Source: Weissella muntiaci
GTDB taxonomy: Bacteria > Bacillota > Bacilli > Lactobacillales > Lactobacillaceae
Length of the DNA stretch: 57,761 nt
Direction of reading: 5' to 3'
Assembly (NCBI RefSeq): GCF_008107635.1
Contig: NZ_SDGZ01000016.1
Location: 1 to 57,761, forward strand
Shown here: positions 32,767 to 40,401 of the stretch, one piece after another
Position numbering within the stretch: the stretch's first letter is position 1
How the letters are laid out: each line of letters opens with the position of its first letter
Position numbers and translations under genes: made by a program
Notes under the pieces: model-generated
What the model was told of the DNA's origin: nothing
The model's database searches: none
The model's input: only the letters and a program-made list of their open reading frames with translations

Positions 32767-33255
32767 ATGGATAACAACGTGATAAAAGGCTTGGTAAATT
32801 TCCTAAAACAAGAATTTACACGATTAAATAATAAGTTAGATGTGAGTAATACATTCAAACCGTTTTATGGCAAAAAGGTTTTCTCAGGTTTGATTGCATT
32901 AGATGTTGATTTTGGTAGTGGTAACGATTTGAATCACAACACTAAAACTGGTGTCGTTTATCGAGGTAAGAAATACCACACCTATAAAGACGCTTTAATT
33001 GAAGCGTTAGATGATATTCAAGAAAAGATTAAAGCAACGTTTGATCCAGAAGATGAGTTAATGGTTAGCATCGTTTTTTATCAGACTAACTTGAAGCAGA
33101 ATAAGCGGTCAACAAAAGATTTGGATAACATGGAAAAGCCAACATTAGACGCTATGCAAGTTGTGTTTGGTTTTGATGATGCACAGATAGTTGAGAAGCA
33201 TAGTTACAAGCGTACAAATTTTCAACGTGCTATCAGTATAGAGATTTGGAAGTAG
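32767..33255 (+). CDS. RusA-like Holliday-junction resolvase
   Basis: A 162-residue endonuclease of the RusA fold. The signature is complete: Asp118-Leu-Asp120-Asn121 (TKDLDNMEKPTLDAM, with Lys124 and Asp128) and the second acidic pair Asp137-Asp138 (FDDAQIVE). It cuts four-way junctions before packaging. A short AAAA-rich start region precedes the domain. Early-region position is normal. Confidence 0.9.
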   Translation: MDNNVIKGLVNFLKQEFTRLNNKLDVSNTFKPFYGKKVFSGLIALDVDFGSGNDLNHNTKTGVVYRGKKYHTYKDALIEALDDIQEKIKATFDPEDELMVSIVFYQTNLKQNKRSTKDLDNMEKPTLDAMQVVFGFDDAQIVEKHSYKRTNFQRAISIEIWK

Positions 33256-33262
33256 GTAGTTA

Positions 33263-33454
33263 ATGACTGAAGAACAGCAAGAAGAAGCTTTGTCTGAACT
33301 ATATGCCGAGGTTGATACGCTTCAAATTGACATCAAAGGGCTTGATCCTGAAAGGGTCGAGAGGATTAAATCAATGGCCGAGAAGCTAATTGATAAAGCA
33401 GATGAAGTTATCAGCTTGAAGGAGCATATCAAACTACGAGGATATACAGAATGA
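33263..33454 (+). CDS. Small acidic helical protein
   Basis: A 63-residue, highly charged protein with a single predicted helical hairpin (EEQQEEALSELYAEVDTLQI, RVERIKSMAEKLIDKADEVI). It follows rusA by seven bases and overlaps the next start by four bases. Function unknown. Confidence 0.66.
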   Translation: MTEEQQEEALSELYAEVDTLQIDIKGLDPERVERIKSMAEKLIDKADEVISLKEHIKLRGYTE

Positions 33455-33597
33455 ATGAGTTTAATGAACGATTAAAGGGTGAAGCTAAAGCTCGTGGGTA
33501 TCTTAATTGGAAAGCGTTTAAGAAAGCTGATCCAGATTTAGCGGATAAAGTTCGTATCGAGATCATAAAGGATGAGCAAGAAGTTAGTTTATGGTAA
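33451..33597 (+). CDS. Small hypothetical early protein
   Basis: A 48-residue protein, starting MNEFNERLKGEAKARGYLNW. The start overlaps the upstream stop (ATGA), the usual coupling in this operon. A short basic and aromatic stretch (LNWKAFKKADPD) is the only notable feature. Function unknown. Confidence 0.58.
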   Translation: MNEFNERLKGEAKARGYLNWKAFKKADPDLADKVRIEIIKDEQEVSLW

Positions 33598-33727
33598 GAA
33601 GGGTTATTTAACAGGTGTTTATATAGCTCAAGGTTAGGTTTAAATAATTAAACAGCAGTGTTAATTAAGCAATAATATAAAACAGCCGAGGGTGAAAAGA
33701 CTGTGAGCCTGTTTTGAAATGGAGTTA

Positions 33728-34126
33728 ATGAGAATAAGGGAGCTAAGACAGAAGCGTAGTATGACACTTCAGGACTTGGCATTCGAAGTTACCGATCGAC
33801 TCAATAAAGAGGTTTCGTCAGTTTCCATAACGTATTATGAGTCCGGTAAACGTGATCCTAAGATAGAAACATTGATAGCAATTGCTGATGTATTTGGGGT
33901 TACAACTGATTATTTATTAGGTAAATCAAATTTTGTACGAAGTAAGGATATAAGTATGGAGATAAGAATTGTCCAAAGCGGGAATGGATATGTTTTGATT
34001 AACGGCAAGAATGAAGTTTATACAGTTGTTGGATCATGGCGTAAGACCAATCAGGATGGCGTGCTTACTTTCTCAACTCGTAAACAGGCTGAGAGCGCTA
34101 GAAAGCGATTGATGGCCAATGAGTAA
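33728..34126 (+). CDS. XRE-family regulator with a C-terminal extension
   Basis: A protein of about 132 residues. The N-terminal half is a helix-turn-helix (RELRQKRSMTLQDLAFEVTD, VSITYYESGKRDPKIET, then DVFGVTTDYLLG). The C-terminal half (RIVQSGNGYVLINGKNEV, FSTRKQAESARKRLM) is a small separate beta-alpha unit. I chose ATG 33728 because GGAG lies just before it, though the spacing is short; ATG 33719 is the alternative. It probably regulates middle or late genes. Confidence 0.75.
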   Translation: MRIRELRQKRSMTLQDLAFEVTDRLNKEVSSVSITYYESGKRDPKIETLIAIADVFGVTTDYLLGKSNFVRSKDISMEIRIVQSGNGYVLINGKNEVYTVVGSWRKTNQDGVLTFSTRKQAESARKRLMANE

Positions 34127-34367
34127 ATATGAATATATTGTCCGAAAATTAGACGGTAAGTATTGGCGACAAGTCTATGAGCCAAGTGGTAAGCGAATAA
34201 TGACTTGGACTGATGATTCAACTATTGCATGGAGTACCAGAAACAAAGCTTTAAAGCGTGATTTTGTTAGAGAGTTATTTAAAGAAGGAGTATTGAACTT
34301 GGAAGATGCAAGGTACAACGGACTTGATGAAGTATATTACGAAGATGTAGATAGGAAAGATTTCTAA
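34119..34367 (+). CDS. Hypothetical protein
   Basis: An 82-residue basic and aromatic protein (KLDGKYWRQVYEPSGKRIMT, WSTRNKALKRDFVRELFKEG). Its start overlaps the 3' end of the preceding regulator gene by eight bases and its stop overlaps the next start. Both the Trp/Tyr-rich first part and the preceding gene's C-terminal unit look like small domains on the same theme (modified line, then 'R-K-Q/K-A' motif). Function unknown. Confidence 0.65.
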   Translation: MSKYEYIVRKLDGKYWRQVYEPSGKRIMTWTDDSTIAWSTRNKALKRDFVRELFKEGVLNLEDARYNGLDEVYYEDVDRKDF

Positions 34368-34480
34368 TGTGGATATTGGTACTGCCATTGATATGGTTGT
34401 TTGAAATAGTTTGGGTATTGGTCAGCTATTGGCGGTTTGGTAAGCAGTGGAATGAGGTGGTAGAAGATGACCACGACTAA
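34367..34480 (+). CDS. Tiny membrane protein
   Basis: A 37-residue protein starting MWILVLPLIWLFEIVWVLVS, nearly all one Trp-rich membrane helix, with a short charged tail. Its ATG overlaps the previous stop (TAATG) and its end overlaps the next start. Real status is supported by coupling and codon pattern, but it is short. Confidence 0.5.
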   Translation: MWILVLPLIWLFEIVWVLVSYWRFGKQWNEVVEDDHD

Positions 34481-34601
34481 ACAGAAGCGAGCGATCTCGA
34501 TTGATATGGTTATGTGCGAGATCAACAGGCAACGTGAACAAGGAAAGAAAGTAGACGTGGCAGATTATGTTTTTAGAGTTGTAAAGATGGAGGCAGAGTA
34601 A
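34467..34601 (+). CDS. Small hypothetical protein
   Basis: A 44-residue protein (starts MTTTKQKRAISIDMVMCEIN) preceded by GGTGGTAGAAG and overlapping both neighbours. It has a basic N-terminus and a short helix. Function unknown; it belongs to the block of small coupled genes before the late regulators. Confidence 0.5.
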   Translation: MTTTKQKRAISIDMVMCEINRQREQGKKVDVADYVFRVVKMEAE

Positions 34602-35002
34602 TGATGACGTTACCGGAGATTGATGAAAAGGAAACAATTGCGACTGTCAGGCAATACTTCGATGTAAGGGTTTCGAGGCTAGAGAATATCGCTAGGACGT
34701 CTATTAAATCAGTAACAATGGACGGTGTCCATTCTCAACATGGTGTAGGTTCTGATGATAATGGAATGGTTGCAAGAGTCGACGCTAAGGATGAATTGCG
34801 TATGGTTGCTGAATTAATTGAAAACTTGGGTGGTAATGAAGCAAAGTTCATGAAGTATAGGTACATTGAAAAGCTAACTTGGAATCAGATATATGAAAAA
34901 AGCGGATATTCGAGTTCAAGAGGCTATCAAATAATTCAAGAAGCCTTTGTTAAATTTGCAGAGCGAGCCGGTGATGAATTTGGGCTTGTTGTGTACAAAT
35001 AA
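34601..35002 (+). CDS. ArpU-family phage late transcriptional regulator
   Basis: A 133-residue protein. The C-terminal part KYRYIEKLTWNQIYEKSGYS followed by SSRGYQIIQEAF is a sigma-70-region-4-like helix-turn-helix, the pattern of ArpU/RinA proteins that turn on late packaging and lysis genes. Its ATG overlaps the preceding stop. A second regulator of the same type follows. Confidence 0.82.
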   Translation: MMTLPEIDEKETIATVRQYFDVRVSRLENIARTSIKSVTMDGVHSQHGVGSDDNGMVARVDAKDELRMVAELIENLGGNEAKFMKYRYIEKLTWNQIYEKSGYSSSRGYQIIQEAFVKFAERAGDEFGLVVYK

Positions 35003-35075
35003 AAAAGCGCCAACCGAAGTCAGCGCCATGTGTAATAAATCTAGTAACTTTATTTTATCATGGAGGGCGTAGGTT

Positions 35076-35477
35076 GTGGCTGATAAAGTAGACAAATTGT
35101 TGCAAGGGTACTTTAGGGGTGACTTAGACAAGAAGATTGAATTGCGTAAGATGATGTTAGCTGCTCGCCATGATATTGATGAGAATATCGGCGGAGGTCG
35201 AGCACAGAACAAACAATCAAACGTAGTTGAATCTATGATGATCAGTCATGAGATTGATCCCGCAATAATTTCACTAGAGCATAAGAAGTTTGTAATCAAA
35301 ACTTGGCTTGAAGGTTTGGATACGGAACGGATCGAGATGTTGCGATTGCATTATGGTGAACGTGAATCATGGACATACATTGCTAATGAGCTACATGTGA
35401 GTGAAGTGACGCTGCATAAATGGAAGAATGAGTTCAAAGAATCAGTTGATGCTTTTGCAGACTTGAAAAGGGATTAA
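35076..35477 (+). CDS. RinA-like phage regulator with C-terminal HTH
   Basis: A 133-residue protein starting at GTG 35076 after GGAGGGCGTAGGTT. Its C-terminal half (RIEMLRLHYGERESWTYIAN then ELHVSEVTLHKWKNEF) is a sigma-region-4-like helix-turn-helix. Together with the preceding ArpU-like gene it makes a pair at the early-late boundary. It may act as late activator; how the two divide the work is not visible. Confidence 0.72.
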   Translation: MADKVDKLLQGYFRGDLDKKIELRKMMLAARHDIDENIGGGRAQNKQSNVVESMMISHEIDPAIISLEHKKFVIKTWLEGLDTERIEMLRLHYGERESWTYIANELHVSEVTLHKWKNEFKESVDAFADLKRD

Positions 35478-35546
35478 TTTTTAATTAATTTTGTACTTAG
35501 TTTTAGGGCTAAATAATGGGTTAAATTTGTAGTATCGAATAATTAA

Positions 35547-35582
35547 CAAAAGCGGAGCTGATGGGAACATCGGCTCTTTTAT
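35547..35582 (+). terminator. Terminator before the accessory unit
   Basis: GAGCTGATG pairs with CATCGGCTC (one G-U pair) around GGAA, flanked by AAAAGC and TTTT. It separates the late-regulator gene from the two-gene unit that follows. Confidence 0.8.
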
Positions 35583-35624
35583 GCATAGGACGTGTGTTTA
35601 GAAAAATATGTAGAGTAAGTGTAT

Positions 35625-35630
35625 AATGAA
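35625..35630 (+). promoter_or_regulatory. Candidate promoter of the two-gene accessory unit
   Basis: An extended TGTATAAT -10 box lies about 40 bases before the first gene. The -35 region (TTTAGA, 19 bases upstream) is poor. The box lies after a terminator, so it would allow expression independent of the phage operons. Confidence 0.5.
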
Positions 35631-35666
35631 TCAAACGGTTAGTATTATTTGAGGGGAGGGGAAATT

Positions 35667-36212
35667 ATGAAGAAAAGAAATTTGAGAATTACACAGATGA
35701 TTAGTGTTGTTTTAGCGGTTATTTTTACTACGTTAATATTTGTATTAGAGTTTGTACCTAATTTATCGATTACAAAAACGATACTATTATTTGGATCAAT
35801 TTTTTCGATAGTTACGACGGCTTTAAGCGAGTGGCTCCTTCTCATAAAACCTAACTCCTCCAAGAGTAAAATAACGATTTGGTCCATGGTGATAGGTATT
35901 TTCGTCATCATGTGTGTCTATATATCCAAATTGCTGTATAGTCCCCTCTATGATTGGATTACTTTATTTTCTGCAAAAGGCGGATTTTGGGCGATAAGTA
36001 CTGCATTACTATTCATAATTTTGTTAGGAAATCAATATGAAGACGAGCAAGAATCTAACCAGTTACTTTCTGATCGGGAGCATAATCTAATCGAGCAGGA
36101 AAATGCTTTGCTACAACAACAACTCGATAATTTAAATAAAGATAGCGAAAGTAAAAAGACTTTGTTAAAATATGTTCAAGATCAATTAGATAAAAATGAT
36201 AATGAAAATTGA
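35667..36212 (+). CDS. Membrane protein with C-terminal coiled coil, accessory unit gene 1
   Basis: A 181-residue protein with four membrane helices in the first 125 residues and a long acidic coiled coil afterwards (about 128-181; DREHNLIEQENALLQQQLDN). Start ATG 35667 follows GGGAGGGG. The gene is AT-rich compared with the structural genes and is followed within 14 bases by a second gene. No known family recognised. A membrane partner plus a cytosolic coiled-coil protein suggests a sensor or defence pair, which is inference. Confidence 0.72.
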   Translation: MKKRNLRITQMISVVLAVIFTTLIFVLEFVPNLSITKTILLFGSIFSIVTTALSEWLLLIKPNSSKSKITIWSMVIGIFVIMCVYISKLLYSPLYDWITLFSAKGGFWAISTALLFIILLGNQYEDEQESNQLLSDREHNLIEQENALLQQQLDNLNKDSESKKTLLKYVQDQLDKNDNEN

Positions 36213-36226
36213 ATAAGGGACAAATC

Positions 36227-37453
36227 ATGATTGAAAAAAATGAAAACTTTATTGCAAAAATGGATTTAAAAATTCAAGGGAACAGGTCAGGCAATGATTA
36301 TTATAGTAATTGGGAAATTAATAGGATATCAAATTCTTTAAATAATCTTTACTATAAAAATGAATTATTAGCGGAGCTGGATAAGCAATTTGAAAGCGAA
36401 ATCAGTAAATCTAATATCCTTTGCCTAGATGGAAGCTTGCAGTATAGTAATTCATATAAAAAACTCAATGATGGAGTTCTAGATATGAGAATTTCCAAGG
36501 ATATCAATACATTCTATTATCTCGGAGTACCAATTTCATTTGGCAAAAATAAGAAGTTTGACTTAATTCAACTTGGATTTTCAATATATAGAGAGTATTT
36601 TGTGGTTTTTAACAGTAAGACTCATTCGATAGATGTGAACCACCCAGATACAAAAAATATCGTTCCCAAAATTTATAACTTTATAGAAACATCACTTAAA
36701 AATACTACGAGTAAACCCTCAAGTGAACTTTTACAGTTAATAAATGAGGATGTAGATTATGTGAATGATTTAAAAAATAAAAAAGTGAAATACGTTGCAG
36801 AATTTGAAAATATTCGTAATACGGTCTTGAAAAATATTAGTCAGTATTTAATAGAATTTGATAATGTATATTTCGAAAGAAATTTATCGCAACGAAAGGT
36901 TTTGAAAAGAGGGTTTCTTAATAAATTTAATACAATAGATAGACCAATCGTAGCGGTAATTCAGGATGATAATAGAATAAAAATACTCGGAACTAATATG
37001 TTTATTAGAAATAAGTTTTCTAAGAAAAATCCTCAATTTTTTGAGACTAAGCAAATAAGTCAAAATAGTCCATTAATATTCATTGTTGGTGTTTCGATTT
37101 GCCTTGGTGGTGGAATAATTCGGACTATGAAGAAAATTAACAAAAACAAAGCTGCTGATTTAGAAAATTTTAAAATAAAAGAAGCTGATAATTTGAAAAA
37201 TAAAGATATAAAGGAGCAAATAGAAAAGGCAGAAGAAGAGATAGCTGAATTAGACGAGCAAATGAATGAAATTGCAAAGCAAATTACGGGCGGCGATGAT
37301 AGGAATAAAAAAACAGCCGATGAGGAAATTTCGGTAATTAGTAAAGATAGTAATCCTGAGTTGAAAAGCATTCAGGAAGATATTGATTTAGGTATTCGTA
37401 GTTTGATATTAGAAGACATGGTTGTTAAGGATATTAAAAGACGTAGAATCTAG
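36227..37453 (+). CDS. Large hypothetical protein, accessory unit gene 2
   Basis: A 408-residue, Asn/Lys/Ile-rich protein with an unusually low-GC gene. Residues 1-285 look like a soluble globular domain with no signal. One hydrophobic segment (SPLIFIVGVSICLGGGIIRT) at about 285-305 is followed by a coiled-coil region (EQIEKAEEEIAELDEQMNEI). Start ATG 36227 follows AAGGGACAAATC. Together with gene 1 it forms a two-gene operon between terminators. No family recognised. Confidence 0.7.
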   Translation: MIEKNENFIAKMDLKIQGNRSGNDYYSNWEINRISNSLNNLYYKNELLAELDKQFESEISKSNILCLDGSLQYSNSYKKLNDGVLDMRISKDINTFYYLGVPISFGKNKKFDLIQLGFSIYREYFVVFNSKTHSIDVNHPDTKNIVPKIYNFIETSLKNTTSKPSSELLQLINEDVDYVNDLKNKKVKYVAEFENIRNTVLKNISQYLIEFDNVYFERNLSQRKVLKRGFLNKFNTIDRPIVAVIQDDNRIKILGTNMFIRNKFSKKNPQFFETKQISQNSPLIFIVGVSICLGGGIIRTMKKINKNKAADLENFKIKEADNLKNKDIKEQIEKAEEEIAELDEQMNEIAKQITGGDDRNKKTADEEISVISKDSNPELKSIQEDIDLGIRSLILEDMVVKDIKRRRI

Positions 37454-37484
37454 TAGGTTATGTTAAAGGTTAGATAATCAAGTT

Positions 37485-37518
37485 AAGGTAGCAATCATTT
37501 GATTGTTACCTTTTTATT
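37485..37518 (+). terminator. Terminator after the accessory unit
   Basis: AAGGTA-G-CAATCA pairs with GATTG-TTACCTT around TTT, followed by TTTTTATTTT. It closes the two-gene unit. Confidence 0.85.
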
Positions 37519-37654
37519 TTGGAATAAAATTTGTTGATTTGTTAGATAACAATGGGAGTTATTGGGTTGTATATTTATATTGTTCAAAAGGATAAGACGC
37601 AGGAACAACGTTAAATCTAATTTGTTCGATAAATTTTTTATAAGGAGGTCAAGC

Positions 37655-38332
37655 ATGAGTCAAGAAGATAATGCGAAAATTATTTTTGATTATTTGGTTG
37701 GTACTGATGGCTGGAGTAAGGAAGCCGCCGCTGGAATTCTAGGGAATATGCAGTCTGAAAGTGGAATTGTCCCAGATATCTGGGAATCTGGTCAGATTGG
37801 TAACATGAATGTTGGTTATGGTTTGGTTCAATGGACGCCAGCATCAAAGTACATTACTTGGGCGCAAAACCAAGGATTAAACTATAAAGATATTTATAGT
37901 CAACTAAAGCGAATTCAGTGGGAAGTAAATAATAATCAACAATGGATCAACGCTAATATGTCATTTAAGCAGTTTACGCAACGGGCAGTAAGCCCAGAAG
38001 ATAGCGCATTCTTGTTTATTAGGTATTATGAGCGACCACTAAATCCAAATCAACCTGCTCGACAAACACAAGCACGTTATTGGTACGAAAAATTTAAGAA
38101 TGATGTTATTTCACAAAAGAAAAATGAGGTATATAAGATGTTTTTATTTAAAGCAGATATTGCAACAGTATATGGTGATCAAAACGCTGTATATTTGTTA
38201 GCTGATGGGGTTATTATTTCGATTGATCCCGGTAATGCGTTTAACGACATGAAGGCCGCTGGAATTCCATTTGCGGTTCTTACTAAGATGAACACAGAAG
38301 CTTTGATTGCCGGTCATGGTGGAGTAAAGTAA
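37655..38332 (+). CDS. Phage lysozyme-like muralytic protein with a C-terminal domain
   Basis: A 225-residue protein. Residues 4-150 match the phage tail lysozyme (lysozyme_2) pattern: WSKEAAAGILGNMQSESGIV with the catalytic Glu in SES-G, then VGYGLVQWTPASKY and later FIRYYERPLNP. The last 65 residues (FKADIATVYGDQNAVYLLAD ... LIAGHGGVK) form a separate small domain, possibly wall-binding. No signal peptide. It starts at ATG 37655 after AAGGAGGTC. It lies far from the tail and lysis genes and is flanked by terminators, so it may be an independently expressed accessory gene. Confidence 0.78.
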   Translation: MSQEDNAKIIFDYLVGTDGWSKEAAAGILGNMQSESGIVPDIWESGQIGNMNVGYGLVQWTPASKYITWAQNQGLNYKDIYSQLKRIQWEVNNNQQWINANMSFKQFTQRAVSPEDSAFLFIRYYERPLNPNQPARQTQARYWYEKFKNDVISQKKNEVYKMFLFKADIATVYGDQNAVYLLADGVIISIDPGNAFNDMKAAGIPFAVLTKMNTEALIAGHGGVK

Positions 38333-38345
38333 TAAAGTTAAGTTT

Positions 38346-38379
38346 GGGCAATGGCTTAAGGCTGTTGCCTTTTTATTTT
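38346..38379 (+). terminator. Terminator after the lysozyme-like gene
   Basis: GGCAA-TGGC-TTAAGGCTG-TTGCC forms a stem, followed by TTTTTATTTTG, the same tail as the terminator at 37485. It isolates the lysozyme-like gene from terS. Confidence 0.8.
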
Positions 38380-38409
38380 GCAATGAAAGGTGGTGGGAGT
38401 TGTGTAGTT

Positions 38410-38556
38410 ATGAAAAGAGATAGAGAGTATGGCTTAGTATCTGGTGACGAAGAATTGAAGATACTAAGATGTCTGGATAGATCATATCCAAAGATGAATA
38501 GAATTATACATATTAAAAGGCGAAAACCACTAACTCAAGTTAAACGCTATGGGTGA
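38410..38556 (+). CDS. Small basic hypothetical protein before terS
   Basis: A 48-residue protein, MKRDREYGLVSGDEELKILR and a basic tail (HIKRRKPLTQVKRYG). It has GGGAG and TGTAGTT before its ATG, the same leader pattern that precedes terS (GGGAGGTGG, TGTAGTT), so the leader may have been duplicated. Function unknown. Confidence 0.5.
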   Translation: MKRDREYGLVSGDEELKILRCLDRSYPKMNRIIHIKRRKPLTQVKRYG

Positions 38557-38595
38557 GTGGTTATTTTTATACATGGGAGGTGGTGAGATGTAGTT

Positions 38596-39090
38596 ATGAA
38601 TTTAACGGAAAAACAGAAGCGATTTGCGGATGCTTACGTTGAGCTTGGGAATGCAACAAAAGCTGCCGTTGAGGCTGGTTATAGCGAAAAGACAGCTAGA
38701 GTAATTGGACAAGAGAACCTGCTAAAACCTGCTATTAAATGTTACATCGAAACTGCTATGAATAAAATCAAATCTGACCGTGTTATGAGCGCAACTGAGG
38801 CGGTTGAATTACTAACTAGTATTGCTAGGGGTGAATTGATTGAAACGGTTGTAGCAGGCGAATATACGGTAGATAAGACACCTGATGCAAAAACAAGAAT
38901 GGCAGCTGCTAAGGAGATATTGAAGCGTTACCCCGCTAGTGATCGAATGCTGAATGCACAAATTAGGAAGTTAGAAGCTGATGCTGATATGGCAGAATAT
39001 AATGCAAGTCTCAATAGGAGTTCAAGCGGTGTAGCAGAAGAGATAAGTTTCGAATATAACGAAGAGAGAGTTATAAATGAAGAAGATTAA
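38596..39090 (+). CDS. terS: Terminase small subunit
   Basis: A 164-residue DNA-binding subunit that recognises the packaging site. The N-terminal helix-turn-helix reads LTEKQKRFADAYVELGNATK then AAVEAGYSEKTARVIGQE, a Terminase_2-type signature. A helical centre and acidic C-terminus follow. The ATG overlaps the terL start by 14 bases. Confidence 0.92.
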   Translation: MNLTEKQKRFADAYVELGNATKAAVEAGYSEKTARVIGQENLLKPAIKCYIETAMNKIKSDRVMSATEAVELLTSIARGELIETVVAGEYTVDKTPDAKTRMAAAKEILKRYPASDRMLNAQIRKLEADADMAEYNASLNRSSSGVAEEISFEYNEERVINEED

Positions 39091-40390
39091 TATAGCTAAG
39101 TTTGTTAACCCTAGATTTAGTTTTCTATTTAAGAATTCAACACTTTACTCAGATGTTATTTTATCCGGTGGCCGTGCATCTACTAAGTCATCAGCAGTTT
39201 CTATGTGGTTACTGACATATTTTCTGACTGACGCTAATGCAAATGTTGCAGTATTTAGAAAGGTATTTGGTACTGTTCGTGGATCTGTATATCAACAAAT
39301 AGTTTGGGCTATTAATCAATTAGGATTAGAAAGTCGTTTTAAACTACAGAAAAGCCCATTGCAGATTATTGATAAGTTAACTGGAACGGGGTTCTATTTC
39401 TACGGCGTGGATGATCCTATGAAACTGAAGTCGGCAAAGATAGCCAAAGGTTATGTTCGTTGGTTATGGTTTGAAGAGACGGCAGAGTTTAAGGATTGGG
39501 CCGAGATTGACACAGTCAGGCTTACTTACACTCGTGAGAAGCTGCCTAACGGATATAAGGTACAAACCATTTACTCGTTTAATCCGCCACGAAACCCATA
39601 TGCATGGGTTAATGGTTGGGCCGAGGAGCAAAAGACTGTTGAGGGTTGGAAGGTAGATCACTCGACGTATCTAGATGATAAGCGGGGCTTTTTATCTCAG
39701 CAGTATCTTGATGACATTGAACGTTACAAGGCTAACGATAATGAGTATTATCGGTGGCAATTCTTGGGGGAAGCGGTTGGACTTGGTAACAATGTCTACA
39801 ACATGGATATGTTTCATCCCATTACCGAGTTATTTGAAGATGACCCACTGATAACAGTTGCTTATTCATTAGATGGTGGGCACGCACAGTCAGCAACTAC
39901 TGTGTTGCTATTTGGAATTACAGCAAAGAGAAAGGTTATTTTGTTAGATACCATGTATTACTCTCCTGCTGGTAAGTCTCACAAGCTGGCACCTAGTCAA
40001 CTCTCTAAGAGGGTGCATGATTTTATTCAACAACAGTTGAAAGACACACGTTGGGGTAGATTACCTATTGAAAAGCGGACAATTGATTCAGCTGAAGCTG
40101 CACTGCGAAATCAGTATATTAACGACTATGACATTGCCTGGCACAGAGTAGCTAAAAAAACAAAACAGATAATGATTGATAACGTCCATTCGCTACTTGC
40201 TGAAGGGCGTTTTTATTATTTAGACGTGGAGAATAATCAGATATTCATTGAACAGCATCGTAATTATCGGTACGACGAGAAGACCTTAGATACTGATGAC
40301 CCAAAGGTAATCAAAGAGGATGATCATACGGCTGACGCTTTTCAGTACATGGTATTAGATAACGCTTCATTACTTGGTTTGAAGTTATAG
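39077..40390 (+). CDS. terL: Terminase large subunit
   Basis: A 437-residue packaging motor. The ATPase Walker A is GGRASTKSSA (residues 31-40), Walker B is WLWFEE (about 129-134). The nuclease acidic residues lie in YSLDGGHAQS, KRTIDSAEAA and EDDHTADAFQY. It belongs to the Terminase_3 group found with SPP1-like portals, suggesting headful (pac) packaging, an inference. It overlaps terS in a different frame. Confidence 0.95.
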   Translation: MKKINIAKFVNPRFSFLFKNSTLYSDVILSGGRASTKSSAVSMWLLTYFLTDANANVAVFRKVFGTVRGSVYQQIVWAINQLGLESRFKLQKSPLQIIDKLTGTGFYFYGVDDPMKLKSAKIAKGYVRWLWFEETAEFKDWAEIDTVRLTYTREKLPNGYKVQTIYSFNPPRNPYAWVNGWAEEQKTVEGWKVDHSTYLDDKRGFLSQQYLDDIERYKANDNEYYRWQFLGEAVGLGNNVYNMDMFHPITELFEDDPLITVAYSLDGGHAQSATTVLLFGITAKRKVILLDTMYYSPAGKSHKLAPSQLSKRVHDFIQQQLKDTRWGRLPIEKRTIDSAEAALRNQYINDYDIAWHRVAKKTKQIMIDNVHSLLAEGRFYYLDVENNQIFIEQHRNYRYDEKTLDTDDPKVIKEDDHTADAFQYMVLDNASLLGLKL

Positions 40391-40401
40391 GAGGTGAGAC
40401 T

